Program-made: the position numbers and the translations under genes
Assembly: GCA_944380775.1 (NCBI GenBank)
Contig: CALWIP010000009.1
Coordinates: 1-64,000 of the forward strand
Reading direction: 5' to 3'
Source: an uncultured Clostridia bacterium
GTDB lineage: Bacteria; Bacillota; Clostridia; Oscillospirales; Acutalibacteraceae
DNA: 64,000 nucleotides
In this document: positions 24,924 through 35,945 of the stretch, piece after piece
Numbering within the stretch: the stretch's first letter is position 1
How the letters are laid out: each line of letters opens with the position of its first letter
The notes under the pieces: generated by a model
The model's input: the letters and a program-made list of their open reading frames with translations, nothing else
Databases searched by the model: none
Told to the model about the DNA's origin: nothing

Positions 24924-25046
24924 AGCTTGCCCGTCCCGCCGCATAAACGCGGCGGGATTGGGGCATGCTGGGAAAAGGAATGGAAAGGGGAGGAAAACTG
25001 CACAAAAAAATTAAAAAAATTTCTTGCAAAAAAGAGAATTGAGGTC

Positions 25047-25078
25047 TTGTATCTGACCGGTAAATATGGTATTATAAT
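25047..25078 (+). promoter_or_regulatory. Promoter of the ribosomal-protein superoperon
   Basis: -35 TTGTAT (25047-25052), 17-base spacer, -10 TATTAT (25070-25075), overlapping a perfect TATAAT (25073-25078). An A/T-rich tract precedes it (from about 25003), as UP elements do. The leader to rpsJ is about 300 bases. Confidence 0.7.
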
Positions 25079-25118
25079 CAAGCACGACTGCAACAGATAT
25101 GCGATGAAGCGGGAGGTT

Positions 25119-25302
25119 GCGGCCCCCAAAGGGCCGGTTTTTCCGTGGAGTATGTCCGATTTTAAACCGGGCGACAGAATCGATGAGCGGCAACGCGGTT
25201 TTCAGACGGCCGGAGGGTTCCCTCCGTGCGCGCCGCCGCGCAGCTCAGACGTTTTTATGCCATGCACCCGGATCTTTTCTGAAAAAAGGGTCCGATTTTT
25301 TT
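25119..25302 (+). promoter_or_regulatory. S10-operon leader with two terminator-like hairpins
   Basis: The leader (about 25085-25380) codes for nothing recognisable. Hairpin 1: GGCCC/GGGCC (25121-25135) followed by GGTTTTT. Hairpin 2: a 10-bp stem with G-U pairs (25269-25278 with 25285-25294) followed by ATTTTTTT. A third, GGAGGG/CCCTCC (about 25208-25223), has no U-tract. Paired with the lack of any gene, this suggests attenuation of the operon, for example by a ribosomal protein; which one is unknown. The E. coli S10 leader responds to L4, but no similarity to it was seen. Confidence 0.55.
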
Positions 25303-25380
25303 ATGCCGGGGTACGGAACACCCGGCGGGGTGTGGAAAATAAAAGCGCCGCCCGCCACTATGTTAAGGAGGCGATTTTTC

Positions 25381-25692
25381 GTGGCAGTCAAAGAAAAAAT
25401 CAGGATTCGCATCAAAGGGTACGACCACCAGCTGGTAGACCAGTCGGCGGAGAAGATCGTACAGACGGCCAAGCGCACGGGCGCGCGGGTTTCCGGCCCG
25501 GTGCCGCTGCCGACCGAAAAGCAGATTGTTACCATCCTGCGCGCGGTCCACAAGTACAAGGATAGCCGCGAGCAGTTTGAAATGAGGACCCACAAGCGGC
25601 TGATTGACATCCTCCGGCCCTCGAACAAGACGGTAGAGTCTTTGATGAGCCTGGAACTCCCTGCCGGCGTCGAGATCGAGATTAAACTCTGA
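25381..25692 (+). CDS. rpsJ: 30S ribosomal protein S10
   Basis: 103 aa from GTG 25381 with TAAGGAGG upstream. [18 protein letters not shown] and [12 protein letters not shown] are hallmark S10 stretches; S10 also joins NusB in antitermination. First gene of the superoperon. Confidence 0.98.
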   Translation: MAVKEKIRIRIKGYDHQLVDQSAEKIVQTAKRTGARVSGPVPLPTEKQIVTILRAVHKYKDSREQFEMRTHKRLIDILRPSNKTVESLMSLELPAGVEIEIKL

Positions 25693-25763
25693 GCTTGACC
25701 TACCGCAGCTGGGGTCATGTTGGCGGAAACGTCAACCAATAACCTGCATAGGAGGTATATGAC

Positions 25764-26396
25764 ATGCAAAAGGGGATCATTGGCCGCAAAATCGGCATGA
25801 CGCAGATTTTCGACCAGAACGGGAACGTCGTTCCCGTCACCGTAGTGGAAGCCGGCCCGTGTGTGGTCGCGCAGAAGAAGACGGTGGAAAACGACGGCTA
25901 CGCATCCATCCAGGTCGGTTTCGGCGACTTAAAGCCGAACAAGGTGAACAAGCCCATGAAGGGCCACTTCGCCAAGGGCGACGTCGCGCCGAAGCGCGCG
26001 CTGCGTGAATTCCGCCTGGAGAACACCGAAGCCTACAACGTGGGCGACCTCATTAAGGCGGACGTTTTCGCCGAGGGTGAGAAGGTCGACGTTACCGGCA
26101 CCAGCAAAGGTAAGGGCTACGCCGGCGTCATCAAGCGCTGGAACTTCCACCGCCTCAAAGAGACCCACGGCTCCGGCCCGGTCGCGCGGCACGGCGGCTC
26201 CAACGGCGCGTGCTCCAGTCCGTCCCGCGTATTCCCCGGCCTGAAGATGGCCGGCCACCTCGGCGCCGAGAAGGTCACGGTGCAGAACCTCACCGTGGTG
26301 AAAGTTGATGCTGAGAATAACCTGATCGCCATCAAAGGCGCCGTACCCGGCCCGAACGGCGGTATCGTTGTCATCCGCGACAGCGTGAAGGCGTAA
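25764..26396 (+). CDS. rplC: 50S ribosomal protein L3
   Basis: 210 aa. Opens [17 protein letters not shown]; the long extension near residues 125-160 ([18 protein letters not shown]) reaches the peptidyl-transferase centre. AGGAGG precedes the start. The [16 protein letters not shown] segment is typical L3. Confidence 0.98.
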   Translation: MQKGIIGRKIGMTQIFDQNGNVVPVTVVEAGPCVVAQKKTVENDGYASIQVGFGDLKPNKVNKPMKGHFAKGDVAPKRALREFRLENTEAYNVGDLIKADVFAEGEKVDVTGTSKGKGYAGVIKRWNFHRLKETHGSGPVARHGGSNGACSSPSRVFPGLKMAGHLGAEKVTVQNLTVVKVDAENNLIAIKGAVPGPNGGIVVIRDSVKA

Positions 26397-26413
26397 GGGA
26401 AGGAGGAATAACA

Positions 26414-27037
26414 ATGCCCAAAGTAGCAGTATTGGATATGACCGGTAAGGAAGTCGGGCAGATCGAGCTGTCTGACGCGGTGTTCGGCGTAGAGCCCAAC
26501 AAGGCCGTTATGCTGGACCTCGTGAAGAACTTCCTGGCAAACCGCCGGCAGGGCACGCAGTCGGCGCTCACGCGCGCCGAGGTTTCCGGCGGCGGCAAGA
26601 AGCCGTGGCGCCAAAAGGGCACCGGCCATGCGCGCCAGGGTTCCACCCGCGCGCCGCAGTGGACGCACGGCGGCGTGGTGTTCGCCCCGAAGCCGCGCAG
26701 CTACCGCTATACCGTCAACAAAAAGGTGCGCCGCCTGGCCATGAAGTCGGCCTTCTCCAGCAAGGTGCTGGACAACGAACTGGTGGTGCTGGATAAAATC
26801 GAGCTCGACAGCTACAAGACCAAGGCTGTTGCCGCAATGCTCAAGGCCGTGGGAGCCGGGAAAAAGGCCCTCATCGTGCTGGAGAATGTGGACAAGAAGG
26901 TCGTCGCTTCCGCTGCGAACATCCCCGGCGTGAAGACCGCGACCGTCAACACCTTGAACGTCTACGACATCCTCAACGCCGACAAGTTCATCGTCGCGAA
27001 GGACGCCGTGGCGAAGATTGAGGAGGTGTACGCATAA
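26414..27037 (+). CDS. rplD: 50S ribosomal protein L4
   Basis: 207 aa. The exit-tunnel loop [18 protein letters not shown] (about 58-75) is intact. In E. coli L4 also represses the S10 operon; here the leader at 25119-25302 would be the place to look. Its last base is the first base of the rplW start codon (TAATG). Confidence 0.98.
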   Translation: MPKVAVLDMTGKEVGQIELSDAVFGVEPNKAVMLDLVKNFLANRRQGTQSALTRAEVSGGGKKPWRQKGTGHARQGSTRAPQWTHGGVVFAPKPRSYRYTVNKKVRRLAMKSAFSSKVLDNELVVLDKIELDSYKTKAVAAMLKAVGAGKKALIVLENVDKKVVASAANIPGVKTATVNTLNVYDILNADKFIVAKDAVAKIEEVYA

Positions 27038-27327
27038 TGACTGCGCAGGATATCGTCATCCGCCCGATCATCACCGAACGGAGCATGGCCGGCATCGCGA
27101 ACAAGCGCTACACGTTTGAAGTGGCGAAGAGCGCGACGAAAATCGACATTGCCCGCGCCGTGGAGGAGCTCTTCAAGGTAAAGGTCGACAAGGTGAACAC
27201 CATGCATGTGCGCGGCCGCCTGCGCCGCCAGGGCCGCAACGAGGGCTATACGCCGTCTTGGAAAAAGGCCATCGTCACCCTTTCGGGCGACAGCAAGGCC
27301 ATCGAATTCTTCGAGGGCATGATCTAA
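27037..27327 (+). CDS. rplW: 50S ribosomal protein L23
   Basis: 96 aa. Opens with IIRPIITE-like [30 protein letters not shown] is typical. Sits at the tunnel exit and docks trigger factor and SRP. Overlaps rplD by one base. The 128 bases after it hold a small GCGG/CCGC hairpin and no gene. Confidence 0.98.
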   Translation: MTAQDIVIRPIITERSMAGIANKRYTFEVAKSATKIDIARAVEELFKVKVDKVNTMHVRGRLRRQGRNEGYTPSWKKAIVTLSGDSKAIEFFEGMI

Positions 27328-27455
27328 AAAAGCGGAACCCGCTTTTAAACCAAAGCAGGGCAAAAAGCCCTCCCGTCCTGCCAATTCGGAGGCAGGGGCG
27401 ACGTATGGGGGACCGGCATTCCCCCGCCAAGCCTATTTGAGGAGTGTGATACCGA

Positions 27456-28289
27456 ATGCCTATGATCAACTATAAACCGACGACCCCCGGCCGGCGTGGG
27501 ATGTCCGTTACGGATTATTCCGGCCTGTCGAAGGTAGCGCCTGAGAAGAGCCTGCTCGCTCCGCTCAGCCATAAATCCGGCCGCAACAGCTACGGCCGCA
27601 TCACGGTGCGCCATCGCGGCGGCGGCAACCGCCGGAAGTACCGCATCATCGACTTCAAGCGCCAGAAGGCGGATATGCCCGCCACCGTGCTCACGCTCGA
27701 GTACGACCCGAACCGTTCGGCGTTCATCGCGCTGGTCCAGTATGAGGACGGCGAAAAGCGCTACATCATCGCCCCGCACGGCCTGAAGGTCGGCGACGTC
27801 GTCGTCTCCGGCGCGGCCGCGGACATCAAGCCCGGCAACGCGCTGCCGCTGCAGAACATCCCGGTGGGTACCTTCGTGCACAACGTAGAGCTCTACCCGG
27901 GCAAGGGCGCGCAGCTGGCCCGTGCGGCCGGCAACATGGCGCAGCTCATGGCCAAAGAAAACGGCATGGCGCTGCTGCGCCTGCCCTCCGGCGAACTGCG
28001 CAACGTCTCGCTGAACTGCATGGCGACGGTCGGCCAGGTAAGCAACATCGACCACGAGAACATGAAGATCGGCAAGGCCGGCCGGAAGCGCCACATGGGC
28101 TGGCGCCCGACGGTGCGCGGTTCCGTTATGAACCCGAACGACCACCCGCACGGCGGCGGCGAGGGCAAATCCCCCATTGGCCGTCCGGGCCCGGTTACCC
28201 CGTGGGGCAAGCCGGCGCTGGGCTACAAGACCCGCAAGCACCACAACCGCTCCGATAAGTTTATCGTGAGGCGCAGGAACGGCAAGTAA
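27456..28289 (+). CDS. rplB: 50S ribosomal protein L2
   Basis: 277 aa, full length. [16 protein letters not shown] and the C-terminal [20 protein letters not shown] loop with the His essential near the peptidyl-transferase centre are present. ATG 27456 after GAGGAGTG. Confidence 0.98.
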   Translation: MPMINYKPTTPGRRGMSVTDYSGLSKVAPEKSLLAPLSHKSGRNSYGRITVRHRGGGNRRKYRIIDFKRQKADMPATVLTLEYDPNRSAFIALVQYEDGEKRYIIAPHGLKVGDVVVSGAAADIKPGNALPLQNIPVGTFVHNVELYPGKGAQLARAAGNMAQLMAKENGMALLRLPSGELRNVSLNCMATVGQVSNIDHENMKIGKAGRKRHMGWRPTVRGSVMNPNDHPHGGGEGKSPIGRPGPVTPWGKPALGYKTRKHHNRSDKFIVRRRNGK

Positions 28290-28315
28290 GGCGTACAGAA
28301 AGGAGTAACGGAACG

Positions 28316-28591
28316 ATGAGCAGAAGCTTAAAGAAAGGTCCTTATGTACAGCCTGTGCTGCTCAAAAGGATCCAGGATATGAACGCGGCCGGCGAGAAGA
28401 AGATCGTGAAGACCTGGAGCAGGGCCTCCATCATCTTCCCGGATTTTGTCGGCCACACCATCGCGGTCCACGACGGCCGCAAGCATGTCCCGGTTTATGT
28501 TACGGAGGACATGGTAGGCCACAAGCTCGGCGAATTTGCGCCGACGCGCACGTTCAAGGGACATTCCGGTTCCAAAACAACAGGCAAATAA
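28316..28591 (+). CDS. rpsS: 30S ribosomal protein S19
   Basis: 91 aa. [13 protein letters not shown] opening and [40 protein letters not shown] before the start. Forms the S13/S19 head interface. Confidence 0.98.
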   Translation: MSRSLKKGPYVQPVLLKRIQDMNAAGEKKIVKTWSRASIIFPDFVGHTIAVHDGRKHVPVYVTEDMVGHKLGEFAPTRTFKGHSGSKTTGK

Positions 28592-28613
28592 GGCCGAAAG
28601 GAGTGTGTATAGC

Positions 28614-28949
28614 ATGGAAGCAAGGGCTTGCTTGAAATATGCCCGCATTTCTCCGCGGAAGGTCTCCATTGTGCTCGACCTCATCCGCAACAAGCCGGTT
28701 GATCTGGCGATGGCGATCCTGCGTCATACCCCGAAGGCCGCCTGCGAGGACCTGCAGAAGTTGCTGCGGTCCGCTATGGCGAACGCGGAGAACAACCACA
28801 ACATGGACGTTTCCCGGCTTTATGTAGCGCAGTGCTATGTGAGCCCCGGCCCGATCCTCAAGCGTATCCGCCCCAGCGCGCACGGGCGTGCATTCCGGGT
28901 CCTGAAGAGGACTTCGCATGTGACGCTGGTGCTCAAGGAAAAGGAATAA
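28614..28949 (+). CDS. rplV: 50S ribosomal protein L22
   Basis: 111 aa from ATG 28614 (AAAGGAG upstream), not the longer open frame that runs into rps[19 protein letters not shown] and the tunnel-lining hairpin ending [19 protein letters not shown] are typical; this loop is where macrolide-resistance changes arise in other species. Confidence 0.97.
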   Translation: MEARACLKYARISPRKVSIVLDLIRNKPVDLAMAILRHTPKAACEDLQKLLRSAMANAENNHNMDVSRLYVAQCYVSPGPILKRIRPSAHGRAFRVLKRTSHVTLVLKEKE

Positions 28950-28968
28950 GAGAAGAGGAGGTACAGTC

Positions 28969-29634
28969 ATGGGCCAAAAAGTAAATCCCCACGGCCTTCG
29001 CGTGGGCGTGATTAAAGATTGGGATTCCCGCTGGTTCGCCAAGGACAATGTCTTCGGCGACACCCTGGTGGAAGATTATAAGCTGCGCAAGACCCTGAAG
29101 AAGCAGCTCGCCGCGGCCGGCGTGCCGAAGATTGAAATCGAGCGCGACGCCTCCAAGGTGCGCATCCACATCCACTGCGCCAAGCCGGGCATGGTCATCG
29201 GCAAGGGTGGCGCGGAGATTGAAAAGCTCCGCCAGCAGTGCGAAAAGATGCTTGGCAAACCGGTTACCATCAACATCGTCGAAGTCCGCTCCCCGGACCT
29301 GAACGCGCAGCTCGTCGCCGAGAACATCGCCCAGCAGCTGGAGAAGCGCATCTCCTTCCGCCGCGCGATGAAGCAGTGCATCGGCCGCGCGATGAAGCTG
29401 GGCGCCAAGGGCATTAAGACCCAGGTTTCCGGCCGTTTGGGCGGCGCGGAAATCGCCCGCACCGAGCAGTACCACGACGGCACCATCCCGCTGCAGACCC
29501 TGCGCGCCGACATCGACTACGGCTTTGCAGAGGCTGCCACCACTTACGGCAGGATCGGTGTGAAGGTGTGGCTTTACAGGGGCGAGGTTCTGCATGACAA
29601 CCGCAAGCCCCGTAGGGAAGGAGGCAAACAATAA
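28969..29634 (+). CDS. rpsC: 30S ribosomal protein S3
   Basis: 221 aa. [22 protein letters not shown] opening, KH domain with [15 protein letters not shown], and C-terminal [20 protein letters not shown]. Part of the mRNA entry helicase. Stop overlaps the rplP start by one base. Confidence 0.98.
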   Translation: MGQKVNPHGLRVGVIKDWDSRWFAKDNVFGDTLVEDYKLRKTLKKQLAAAGVPKIEIERDASKVRIHIHCAKPGMVIGKGGAEIEKLRQQCEKMLGKPVTINIVEVRSPDLNAQLVAENIAQQLEKRISFRRAMKQCIGRAMKLGAKGIKTQVSGRLGGAEIARTEQYHDGTIPLQTLRADIDYGFAEAATTYGRIGVKVWLYRGEVLHDNRKPRREGGKQ

Positions 29635-30059
29635 TGCTGCTGCCGAAGCGTGTAAAATACCGCAGGGTACATCGCGGCCGGCTCACCGGCAAGGCGTACC
29701 GTGGCAATACCGTTGTGTACGGTGATTACGGCCTGCAGGCCCTTGAGCCGACCTGGATCACCTCCAACCAGATCGAGGCGGCCCGTGTCGCGATGACGCG
29801 TTACTGCAAGAGGTTCGGTAAGGTGTGGATCCAGATCTTCCCCGACAAGCCGATCACCGAAAAACCGGCCGAAACCCGCATGGGTTCCGGTAAAGGTTCG
29901 CCGGAGTACTGGGTGGCCGTGGTCAAGCCCGGCCGCGTCATGTTCGAAATCGGCGGCGTGCCGGAGGAGACCGCCCGCGAGGCGCTCCGCCTGGCTGCGA
30001 ACAAGCTGCCGATTAAATGCAAGTTTGTAAAAAAGGAAGAAACGGGTGGTGAGCAGTAA
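29634..30059 (+). CDS. rplP: 50S ribosomal protein L16
   Basis: 141 aa. [16 protein letters not shown] opening, with the RVAMTRY segment and the [17 protein letters not shown] loop near the A-site. One-base overlaps with rpsC and rpmC show tight coupling. Confidence 0.98.
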   Translation: MLLPKRVKYRRVHRGRLTGKAYRGNTVVYGDYGLQALEPTWITSNQIEAARVAMTRYCKRFGKVWIQIFPDKPITEKPAETRMGSGKGSPEYWVAVVKPGRVMFEIGGVPEETAREALRLAANKLPIKCKFVKKEETGGEQ

Positions 30060-30262
30060 TGAAGGCCTCAGAGATCAGAGAATTATCGAGAGAAGAGCTT
30101 GAGACCAAATTGAAGGACCTCAAGGCCGAGCTCTTTAACCTGCGCTTCCAGCTTGCCATTAACCAGCTCGATAACCCGATGCGCGTATCGGCTGTGAAGA
30201 AGGATATTGCTCGCGTTAAAACGGTCCTCCGCGAGAACGAGCTGAAAGACGCCAACGCGTAA
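30059..30262 (+). CDS. rpmC: 50S ribosomal protein L29
   Basis: 67 aa helical hairpin. [18 protein letters not shown] and LFNLRFQLA are typical. Lies next to L23 at the tunnel exit in the ribosome. Confidence 0.98.
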   Translation: MKASEIRELSREELETKLKDLKAELFNLRFQLAINQLDNPMRVSAVKKDIARVKTVLRENELKDANA

Positions 30263-30280
30263 CGGAAGGAGGATGTAGCT

Positions 30281-30538
30281 GTGAGCGACAGGAATATGAG
30301 AAAAACGCAGGTGGGCAGGGTTGTCAGCGACAAAATGGACAAAACCGTCGTTGTCGCCATTCAGGACAGCGTGAAACACCCGCTCTACAAAAAGGTCATC
30401 AAGCGTACCGTACGGCTGAAGGCGCATGACGAGAACAACGAGTGCAGGGTCGGCGACCGCGTGCGCGTAATGGAAACGCGCCCCCTCTCGAAGGACAAAA
30501 GATGGCGTCTTGTCGAGATCATTGAGAAAGCCAAATAA
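30281..30538 (+). CDS. rpsQ: 30S ribosomal protein S17
   Basis: 85 aa from GTG 30281 with GGAAGGAGG upstream. [19 protein letters not shown] and [21 protein letters not shown] identify it. Confidence 0.98.
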   Translation: MSDRNMRKTQVGRVVSDKMDKTVVVAIQDSVKHPLYKKVIKRTVRLKAHDENNECRVGDRVRVMETRPLSKDKRWRLVEIIEKAK

Positions 30539-30589
30539 GCCCTGCCCCCAGGGGGCGGCCTTTGGCGCTATGCAAAGGAGGAACGTACT

Positions 30590-30958
30590 GTGATCCAACA
30601 GCAGACTTACCTCAAGGTTGCCGACAACACCGGAGCAAAAGAGCTTATGTGCATCCGCGTTTTGGGCGGCACCGGCAGGAGGTATGCCAATATTGGCGAC
30701 GTCGTGGTTGCTTCTGTTAAAAAAGCGGCGCCCGGCGGCGTGGTAAAAAAAGGCGACGTGGTAAAAGCGGTCATTGTGCGCACGGCTTCGGGCGTACGCC
30801 GCAACGACGGCACCTATATCCGTTTTGACGAGAACGCGGCCGTCATCATCCGTGACGACAAGAACCCGAGGGGCACGCGTATCTTTGGGCCGGTGGCCCG
30901 CGAGCTGCGCGACAAGGATTACCTGAAGATCCTGAGCCTCGCGCCTGAAGTACTGTGA
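30590..30958 (+). CDS. rplN: 50S ribosomal protein L14
   Basis: 122 aa, GTG start with [28 protein letters not shown] opening and the [16 protein letters not shown] stretch. First gene of the spc part; 51 bases after rpsQ contain a small GCC/GGC hairpin. Confidence 0.98.
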   Translation: MIQQQTYLKVADNTGAKELMCIRVLGGTGRRYANIGDVVVASVKKAAPGGVVKKGDVVKAVIVRTASGVRRNDGTYIRFDENAAVIIRDDKNPRGTRIFGPVARELRDKDYLKILSLAPEVL

Positions 30959-30975
30959 TGGGAGGCGCCCGAGAA

Positions 30976-31296
30976 ATGGAGAAGAAGGTTCATGTAAAAA
31001 CCGGCGACACCGTCGTCGTCATCAGCGGCAAGGACGTTGGCAAAAAGGGCAAGGTCCTCGCCGTGAGCCCGAAAGAGGGCAAGGTCATCGTAGAAGGCGT
31101 CAACATGGTGACGAAGCACGTCAAGCCCCGCCGCATGGGCGAGCAGGGCGGCATCGTCAAGGCGGAGGGCGCCCTGTACGCCAGCAAGGTGCAGCTTTAC
31201 TGCTCCCACTGCGGCAAGCCGCGCCGCGCCAAGCACAAGGTGAACAGCGATGGCACCAAAGAACGCATCTGCGCAAAATGCGGCGAGTTGCTGTAA
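30976..31296 (+). CDS. rplX: 50S ribosomal protein L24, zinc-binding form
   Basis: 106 aa from ATG 30976, which has GGGAGG ten bases before; GTG and ATG codons at 30955 and 30958 overlap the rplN stop and are less likely. KOW motif at GDTVVVISGKDVGKKGKV. The C-terminal half has CSHC and CAKC, a zinc ribbon found in a subset of L24 proteins. Confidence 0.96.
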   Translation: MEKKVHVKTGDTVVVISGKDVGKKGKVLAVSPKEGKVIVEGVNMVTKHVKPRRMGEQGGIVKAEGALYASKVQLYCSHCGKPRRAKHKVNSDGTKERICAKCGELL

Positions 31297-31311
31297 GGGA
31301 GGTAAAAGACT

Positions 31312-31851
31312 GTGGCAAGACTGAAAGACTACTACAAGCAGGAAGTTGCCCCCGCGCTGATGAAGAAATTCGGCTACAAGAGCGTGATGCAGATCCCGAA
31401 GCTGGATAAGATCGTGATCAACGTAGGCGCCGGCGAGGCGAAGGAAAACGCCAAGGTGATCGATTCCATCACCAACGACATCGCGGCCATCACCGGCCAG
31501 AAGCCGCAGGTCTGCCGCGCGAAGAAGTCCGTTGCGAACTTCAAGCTGCGCGAAGGCATGCCCATCGGCGTGAAAGTCACGCTGCGCGGCGAGCGGATGT
31601 ATGAATTCCTCGACCGCCTCTTCAATGTGGCGCTCCCGCGCGTGCGCGACTTCCGCGGCATCAACCCCAACTCGTTTGACGGCCGCGGCAACTACAACAT
31701 GGGCGTAAAAGAGCAGCTCATCTTCCCCGAAATCGACTACGACAAGATCGACAAGGTGCGCGGGATGGACATTTGCTTTGTAACGACCGCAACCACCGAC
31801 GAGGAGTCCCGCGAGCTGCTGACGCTGATGGGCGCCCCGTTCGCGAAGTAA
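31312..31851 (+). CDS. rplE: 50S ribosomal protein L5
   Basis: 179 aa, GTG start with [30 protein letters not shown] and the [19 protein letters not shown] loop. Binds 5S rRNA and contacts the P-site tRNA. Confidence 0.98.
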   Translation: MARLKDYYKQEVAPALMKKFGYKSVMQIPKLDKIVINVGAGEAKENAKVIDSITNDIAAITGQKPQVCRAKKSVANFKLREGMPIGVKVTLRGERMYEFLDRLFNVALPRVRDFRGINPNSFDGRGNYNMGVKEQLIFPEIDYDKIDKVRGMDICFVTTATTDEESRELLTLMGAPFAK

Positions 31852-31864
31852 GGAGGGGAACACT

Positions 31865-32050
31865 GTGGCCAAAACATCGATGAAAATCAAGCAGGCCCGC
31901 CCGGCGAAATTTTCCACCCGGAAGTACAACCGGTGCAAAATCTGCGGCAGGCCGCACGCCTATCTCCGCAAATTCGGCGTCTGCCGTATCTGCTTCCGGG
32001 AGCTGGCGTATAAGGGCGAAATCCCCGGCGTGAAAAAAGCCAGTTGGTAA
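31865..32050 (+). CDS. rpsN: 30S ribosomal protein S14, zinc (type Z) form
   Basis: 61 aa, GTG start with AAGGAGGGG. Short C+ form with CKIC (near 24) and CRIC (near 40). B. subtilis switches this form for a zinc-free one when zinc is low; no zinc-free copy is seen in this window. Confidence 0.97.
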   Translation: MAKTSMKIKQARPAKFSTRKYNRCKICGRPHAYLRKFGVCRICFRELAYKGEIPGVKKASW

Positions 32051-32074
32051 CAGGTAAGCAAAGGAGGTAACGGC

Positions 32075-32473
32075 ATGCAGATTACAGATACCATCGCCGA
32101 TTTGCTCACCCGGATCCGCAACGCGAATTCCGCGAAACACGATTCGGTGGAGATCCCGGCTTCCAATATGAAAAAAGCCATCTGCCAGATCCTTCTGGAC
32201 GAAGGCTACATCCGGAATTTCACGGTGACGGAGGACGGCAAGCAGGGCGTCATCAAGGTCACGCTGAAGTATGGCGAGGGCAAGACCCCGGTCATCAAGG
32301 GCCTGCGCAGGGTTTCCAAGCCGGGCCTGCGCATCTATTCCAACGCAGAAGAGCTGCCCCGCGTGATGAAGGGCCTGGGCGTAGCGATTATTTCCACGAG
32401 CCGCGGCGTCATGACGGACCGCCAGGCCCGCAAGGAAAACGTGGGCGGCGAAGTGCTCGCGTTCATTTGGTAA
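32075..32473 (+). CDS. rpsH: 30S ribosomal protein S8
   Basis: 132 aa. [16 protein letters not shown] opening and the C-terminal [20 protein letters not shown]. In E. coli S8 represses the spc operon; no such site was identified here. Confidence 0.98.
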   Translation: MQITDTIADLLTRIRNANSAKHDSVEIPASNMKKAICQILLDEGYIRNFTVTEDGKQGVIKVTLKYGEGKTPVIKGLRRVSKPGLRIYSNAEELPRVMKGLGVAIISTSRGVMTDRQARKENVGGEVLAFIW

Positions 32474-32489
32474 GCAAGGGGGTGCAGGT

Positions 32490-33038
32490 ATGTCTCGAAT
32501 TGGAAGAAAACCCATAAATATTCCCGCTGGCGTCGAGGTTCAAGTCGACGGCAACGTTGTTACGGTGAAGGGCCCGAAGGGGACCCTGACCCAGCAGTTC
32601 CACCCGAACATGACCGTTCAGGTGGAGGGCGGCGAGATCACGGTGACCCGCCCCAACGATGAAAAGGAAAACCGCTCGCTGCACGGGCTGACCCGCACGC
32701 TCGTCCACAACATGGTGGTCGGCGTGACGGAAGGCTTTAAGAAAGAGCTGGACGTGCTCGGCGTTGGCTACCGCGTGCAGAAGCAGGGCAAAGAAATGAT
32801 TATGACGCTGGGCTATTCGCACCCGGTGGTTGTAAAAGAGGTGGAGGGCATCACCATTGAGTGCCCCACGCCGAACAAGATCATCATTTCCGGCGCCGAC
32901 AAGCAGCAGGTCGGCCAGTTTGCCGCCGAAGTGCGCGAGAAGCGCCCGCCGGAGCCGTATAAGGGCAAGGGCGTCCGCTATACTGACGAAGTTGTGCGCC
33001 GTAAGGAAGGCAAGGCCGGTAAGGGCGCGAAGAAGTAA
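32490..33038 (+). CDS. rplF: 50S ribosomal protein L6
   Basis: 182 aa. [16 protein letters not shown] opening; [21 protein letters not shown]; the C-terminal [13 protein letters not shown] signature. Two repeated alpha/beta domains. Confidence 0.98.
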   Translation: MSRIGRKPINIPAGVEVQVDGNVVTVKGPKGTLTQQFHPNMTVQVEGGEITVTRPNDEKENRSLHGLTRTLVHNMVVGVTEGFKKELDVLGVGYRVQKQGKEMIMTLGYSHPVVVKEVEGITIECPTPNKIIISGADKQQVGQFAAEVREKRPPEPYKGKGVRYTDEVVRRKEGKAGKGAKK

Positions 33039-33056
33039 TGAAGGAGTGAATGACAA

Positions 33057-33416
33057 ATGGTGAATAAGGCTGACACCAAGAAAGCCAGGCTGCACCGCCA
33101 CACGAGAGTGCGCGGTAAAATCTCGGGCACCGCAGCACGCCCCCGCCTGAATGTGTTCCGCTCCAGCCAAAACATCTACGCCCAGATCATCGACGATGTC
33201 GCGGGGGTCACGCTTGCGGCCGCCTCCACCCTGGACAAGGAATTCTCTGGCTATGGCGGAAACAAAGACGCCGCGCGCAAGGTCGGCGAGATGATCGCGA
33301 AGCGCGCCGCAGAAAAAGGCATCACCGAGGTCGTGTTTGACCGCGGCGGATATATCTACCACGGCCGCGTCAAAGAGCTGGCCGAAGGCGCCCGCGAGGG
33401 CGGCCTCAAGTTCTAA
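33057..33416 (+). CDS. rplR: 50S ribosomal protein L18
   Basis: 119 aa. [20 protein letters not shown] basic N-terminus that binds 5S r[21 protein letters not shown], and [20 protein letters not shown]. Confidence 0.98.
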   Translation: MVNKADTKKARLHRHTRVRGKISGTAARPRLNVFRSSQNIYAQIIDDVAGVTLAAASTLDKEFSGYGGNKDAARKVGEMIAKRAAEKGITEVVFDRGGYIYHGRVKELAEGAREGGLKF

Positions 33417-33432
33417 AAGAGGAGGAATACTT

Positions 33433-33930
33433 TTGGCTAGGATTGACGCAACGTCTATGGAATTAAAAGAGCGCGTCGTCGCCATTAACCGTGTTTCTAA
33501 AACGGTAAAGGGCGGCCGCATCTTCAAGTTCGCGGCGCTGGTCGTGGTCGGCGACGGCAACGGCACGGTCGGCTTCGGCATTGGCAAAGCGGGCGAGGTC
33601 CCGGATTCGATCCGCAAGGGCATTGAGGACGCGAAGAAGAACCTCATCCACGTTTCCCTGCGCGGCAGCACCATCCCGCACGAGGTGCTCGGCGCTTACG
33701 GCGCCGGCCGCGTGCTGCTCAAGCCCGCCGCCCCCGGTACCGGCGTTATCGCCGGCGGCCCGGTGCGCGCCGTGGTAGAGTCCGTCGGCATCAAAGACAT
33801 TCGTACCAAGGCCCTGCGCTCCAACAACCCGTGCAACGTGGTGCGCGCTACGCTGGAAGGCCTCTCCCGCCTGCGCAATGCAGAGGAGGTCGCGGCGACC
33901 CGCGGTAAGTCTGTCAAAGATATCCTGTAA
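33433..33930 (+). CDS. rpsE: 30S ribosomal protein S5
   Basis: 165 aa from TTG 33433, with GAGGAGG about seven bases before; the longer frame extending into rplR lacks a ribosome site. [19 protein letters not shown] and the [15 protein letters not shown] motif are typical. A decoding-fidelity protein. Confidence 0.97.
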   Translation: MARIDATSMELKERVVAINRVSKTVKGGRIFKFAALVVVGDGNGTVGFGIGKAGEVPDSIRKGIEDAKKNLIHVSLRGSTIPHEVLGAYGAGRVLLKPAAPGTGVIAGGPVRAVVESVGIKDIRTKALRSNNPCNVVRATLEGLSRLRNAEEVAATRGKSVKDIL

Positions 33931-33944
33931 GGAGGGCGAGCAAG

Positions 33945-34124
33945 ATGGCACAGCTGAAAGTAACGCTGGTGAAGAGTCTCATCGGCTGCAAAAAGGACCA
34001 GATTGCGACCGCTCAGGCCCTTGGTTTGCGCAAGATCGGCGACAGCACCCTGCAGCCGGAAAATGCGTCGACCAGCGGCAAGGTGGCAAAGATCATCCAC
34101 CTCGTCGAGGTAAGCAAAGCGTAA
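33945..34124 (+). CDS. rpmD: 50S ribosomal protein L30
   Basis: 59 aa. [19 protein letters not shown] opening then [14 protein letters not shown] and a C-terminal [20 protein letters not shown] upstream. It sits in the invariant place between S5 and L15. Confidence 0.97.
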   Translation: MAQLKVTLVKSLIGCKKDQIATAQALGLRKIGDSTLQPENASTSGKVAKIIHLVEVSKA

Positions 34125-34142
34125 ACAAGGAGGTGCGAGAAT

Positions 34143-34583
34143 ATGAATTTGCATGATCTCACTGCGGTGCCCGGTTCCACCCGGGATGCAAAGCGCATCG
34201 GCAGGGGCCACGGCTCCGGCCAGGGCAAAACCGCCGGCAAAGGCCACAAGGGCCAGAAGGCCAGGGCCGGCCGCGGGATGCGCCCCGGTTTTGAAGGCGG
34301 CCAGATGCCGCTGCAGCGCCGGATCCCGAAGAGGGGCTTCCGCAACATTTTCGGCAAAGAAATCGTCGCGGTGAACGTCGGCGCGCTGGAGAAGTTTGAA
34401 AACGGCTCCGTCGTAGACGCGCAGGCGCTGGTAAACGCCGGGATCCTGAAGAAATGCGGCGACGGCGTAAAGGTTCTCTCGAACGGAAAGTTGACCAAGA
34501 GCCTTACCGTGCAGGCCGCGGCTTTCTCTGAGGCGGCCAAGCAAAAGATCGAGGCTGCTGGCGGGAAGGCAGAGGTGATCTAA
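34143..34583 (+). CDS. rplO: 50S ribosomal protein L15
   Basis: 146 aa. [20 protein letters not shown] then the Gly/Lys-rich [20 protein letters not shown] tail, [18 protein letters not shown]. Two bases separate its stop from the secY start. Confidence 0.98.
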   Translation: MNLHDLTAVPGSTRDAKRIGRGHGSGQGKTAGKGHKGQKARAGRGMRPGFEGGQMPLQRRIPKRGFRNIFGKEIVAVNVGALEKFENGSVVDAQALVNAGILKKCGDGVKVLSNGKLTKSLTVQAAAFSEAAKQKIEAAGGKAEVI

Positions 34584-34585
34584 GC

Positions 34586-35914
34586 TTGTTTCAGACAATC
34601 CGGAACGCTTGGAAGCTCCCTGACCTTCGCAAAAAGATCCTGTTCACCCTGTTTATCATCATCGTGTTCCGTTTCGGCTCGGTCATCCCGGTGCCGTTCC
34701 TGAACACAGAAGCCCTGCGCGGCCTGATGGATTCCGTCAGCGCGACGGGCTCGTTCCTGGGCTATATCAATATGCTCACCGGCGGCGCGTTTGCCAACGC
34801 AACGCTGTTTGCAATGGGCATTACGCCCTATATCAACAGCTCCATCATCATGCAGCTGCTCACCGTGGCCATTCCGCCGCTGGAGCGCATGGCAAAAGAA
34901 GGAGAAGAAGGCCGCAAGAAGATTGCGACCATCACCCGCTACGTCACTGTGCTCCTGGGCCTCATCCAGGGCACCGCGTACTTCTTCTTCCTGCGCAACA
35001 GCGCCTACCAGGGCGACAGCATTGTCCTCTATGTGGACGGCTGGGAGCAGGTGTTTGCCGGCGCGGTGATTATCCTCACCTTTACCGCTGGTACGGCGCT
35101 GATGATGTGGCTGGGCGAGCAGATTAACCAGAAGGGCGTGGGCAACGGCATCTCGATCCTCCTGTTTGCCGGCATCGTCGCCCGCATGCCCACCACCATT
35201 TCGGAGCTGGGCTACTACCTGAGCCTCGCCATGACGGACCCGTCTACAGAAGGCCTCTACTTCGCTTTTGTGCCGCTGTTTGTGGTCCTGTTCCTGGCGG
35301 TTATCTGGTTCATCGTGTTCATGAACAATTCGGAGCGCCGCATCCCCGTGCAGTATGCAAAGCGCGTGGTCGGCCGCAAGATGTACGGTGGGCAGTCGAG
35401 CCACATCCCGATTAAAGTCGCGATGTCCGGCGTCATGCCGATCATCTTTGCCAGCTCCATCCTTTCCATCCCGAGCACCATCCAGATGTTCGTGAACCCC
35501 TCGGAGGGGATCGGCAGGGCGATTCTGGACGCCCTCTCTCCGAACAGCCTGCTCTACGCGGTGCTGTATTTCCTGCTGATTATCATGTTTGCCTATTTCT
35601 ATATGTCCATTCAGTACAACCCCATTGAAATGGCGAACAACCTGCGCCAGAGCAACGGCACCATCCCGGGCGTGCGCCCCGGCCGGCCGACGGCGGACTT
35701 CATCGCAAAGATCCTTTCGAAGATTACGCTCATCGGCGCGCTGTTCCTGGCTGTGATCGCGCTGCTGCCGATCGTCTATGGGGCCGTCACCGGGATGCAT
35801 AACATGATGCTGGGCGGCACTTCCATTATCATTTTGGTCGGCGTCGCGCTGGATACCGTAAAGCAACTCGAGTCACAGATGATGATGCGCCATTACAAGG
35901 GCTTCCTTGATTAA
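34586..35914 (+). CDS. secY: Preprotein translocase subunit SecY
   Basis: 442 aa, ten membrane helices, the protein-conducting channel. TTG start right after rplO. Opens [20 protein letters not shown]; plug region [21 protein letters not shown]; cytoplasmic loop with [20 protein letters not shown] that contacts SecA and the ribosome; C-terminal MMMRHYKGF. SecE and SecG are not in the window. Confidence 0.98.
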   Translation: MFQTIRNAWKLPDLRKKILFTLFIIIVFRFGSVIPVPFLNTEALRGLMDSVSATGSFLGYINMLTGGAFANATLFAMGITPYINSSIIMQLLTVAIPPLERMAKEGEEGRKKIATITRYVTVLLGLIQGTAYFFFLRNSAYQGDSIVLYVDGWEQVFAGAVIILTFTAGTALMMWLGEQINQKGVGNGISILLFAGIVARMPTTISELGYYLSLAMTDPSTEGLYFAFVPLFVVLFLAVIWFIVFMNNSERRIPVQYAKRVVGRKMYGGQSSHIPIKVAMSGVMPIIFASSILSIPSTIQMFVNPSEGIGRAILDALSPNSLLYAVLYFLLIIMFAYFYMSIQYNPIEMANNLRQSNGTIPGVRPGRPTADFIAKILSKITLIGALFLAVIALLPIVYGAVTGMHNMMLGGTSIIILVGVALDTVKQLESQMMMRHYKGFLD

Positions 35915-35945
35915 ACGGCGCCTTGCAGGAAAGGAGTTTGCAGAA

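Noticed and set aside
24924..24965. Terminator after the ABC exporter (CCCGCCGC/GCGGCGGG)
   Set aside because: The stem is good but is followed by ATTGGGG rather than a U-tract, so it was not listed as a terminator.
27328..27455. Terminator between rplW and rplB
   Set aside because: AAAGCGG/CCGCTTT is short and followed by AAACC; the operon is expected to continue through it.
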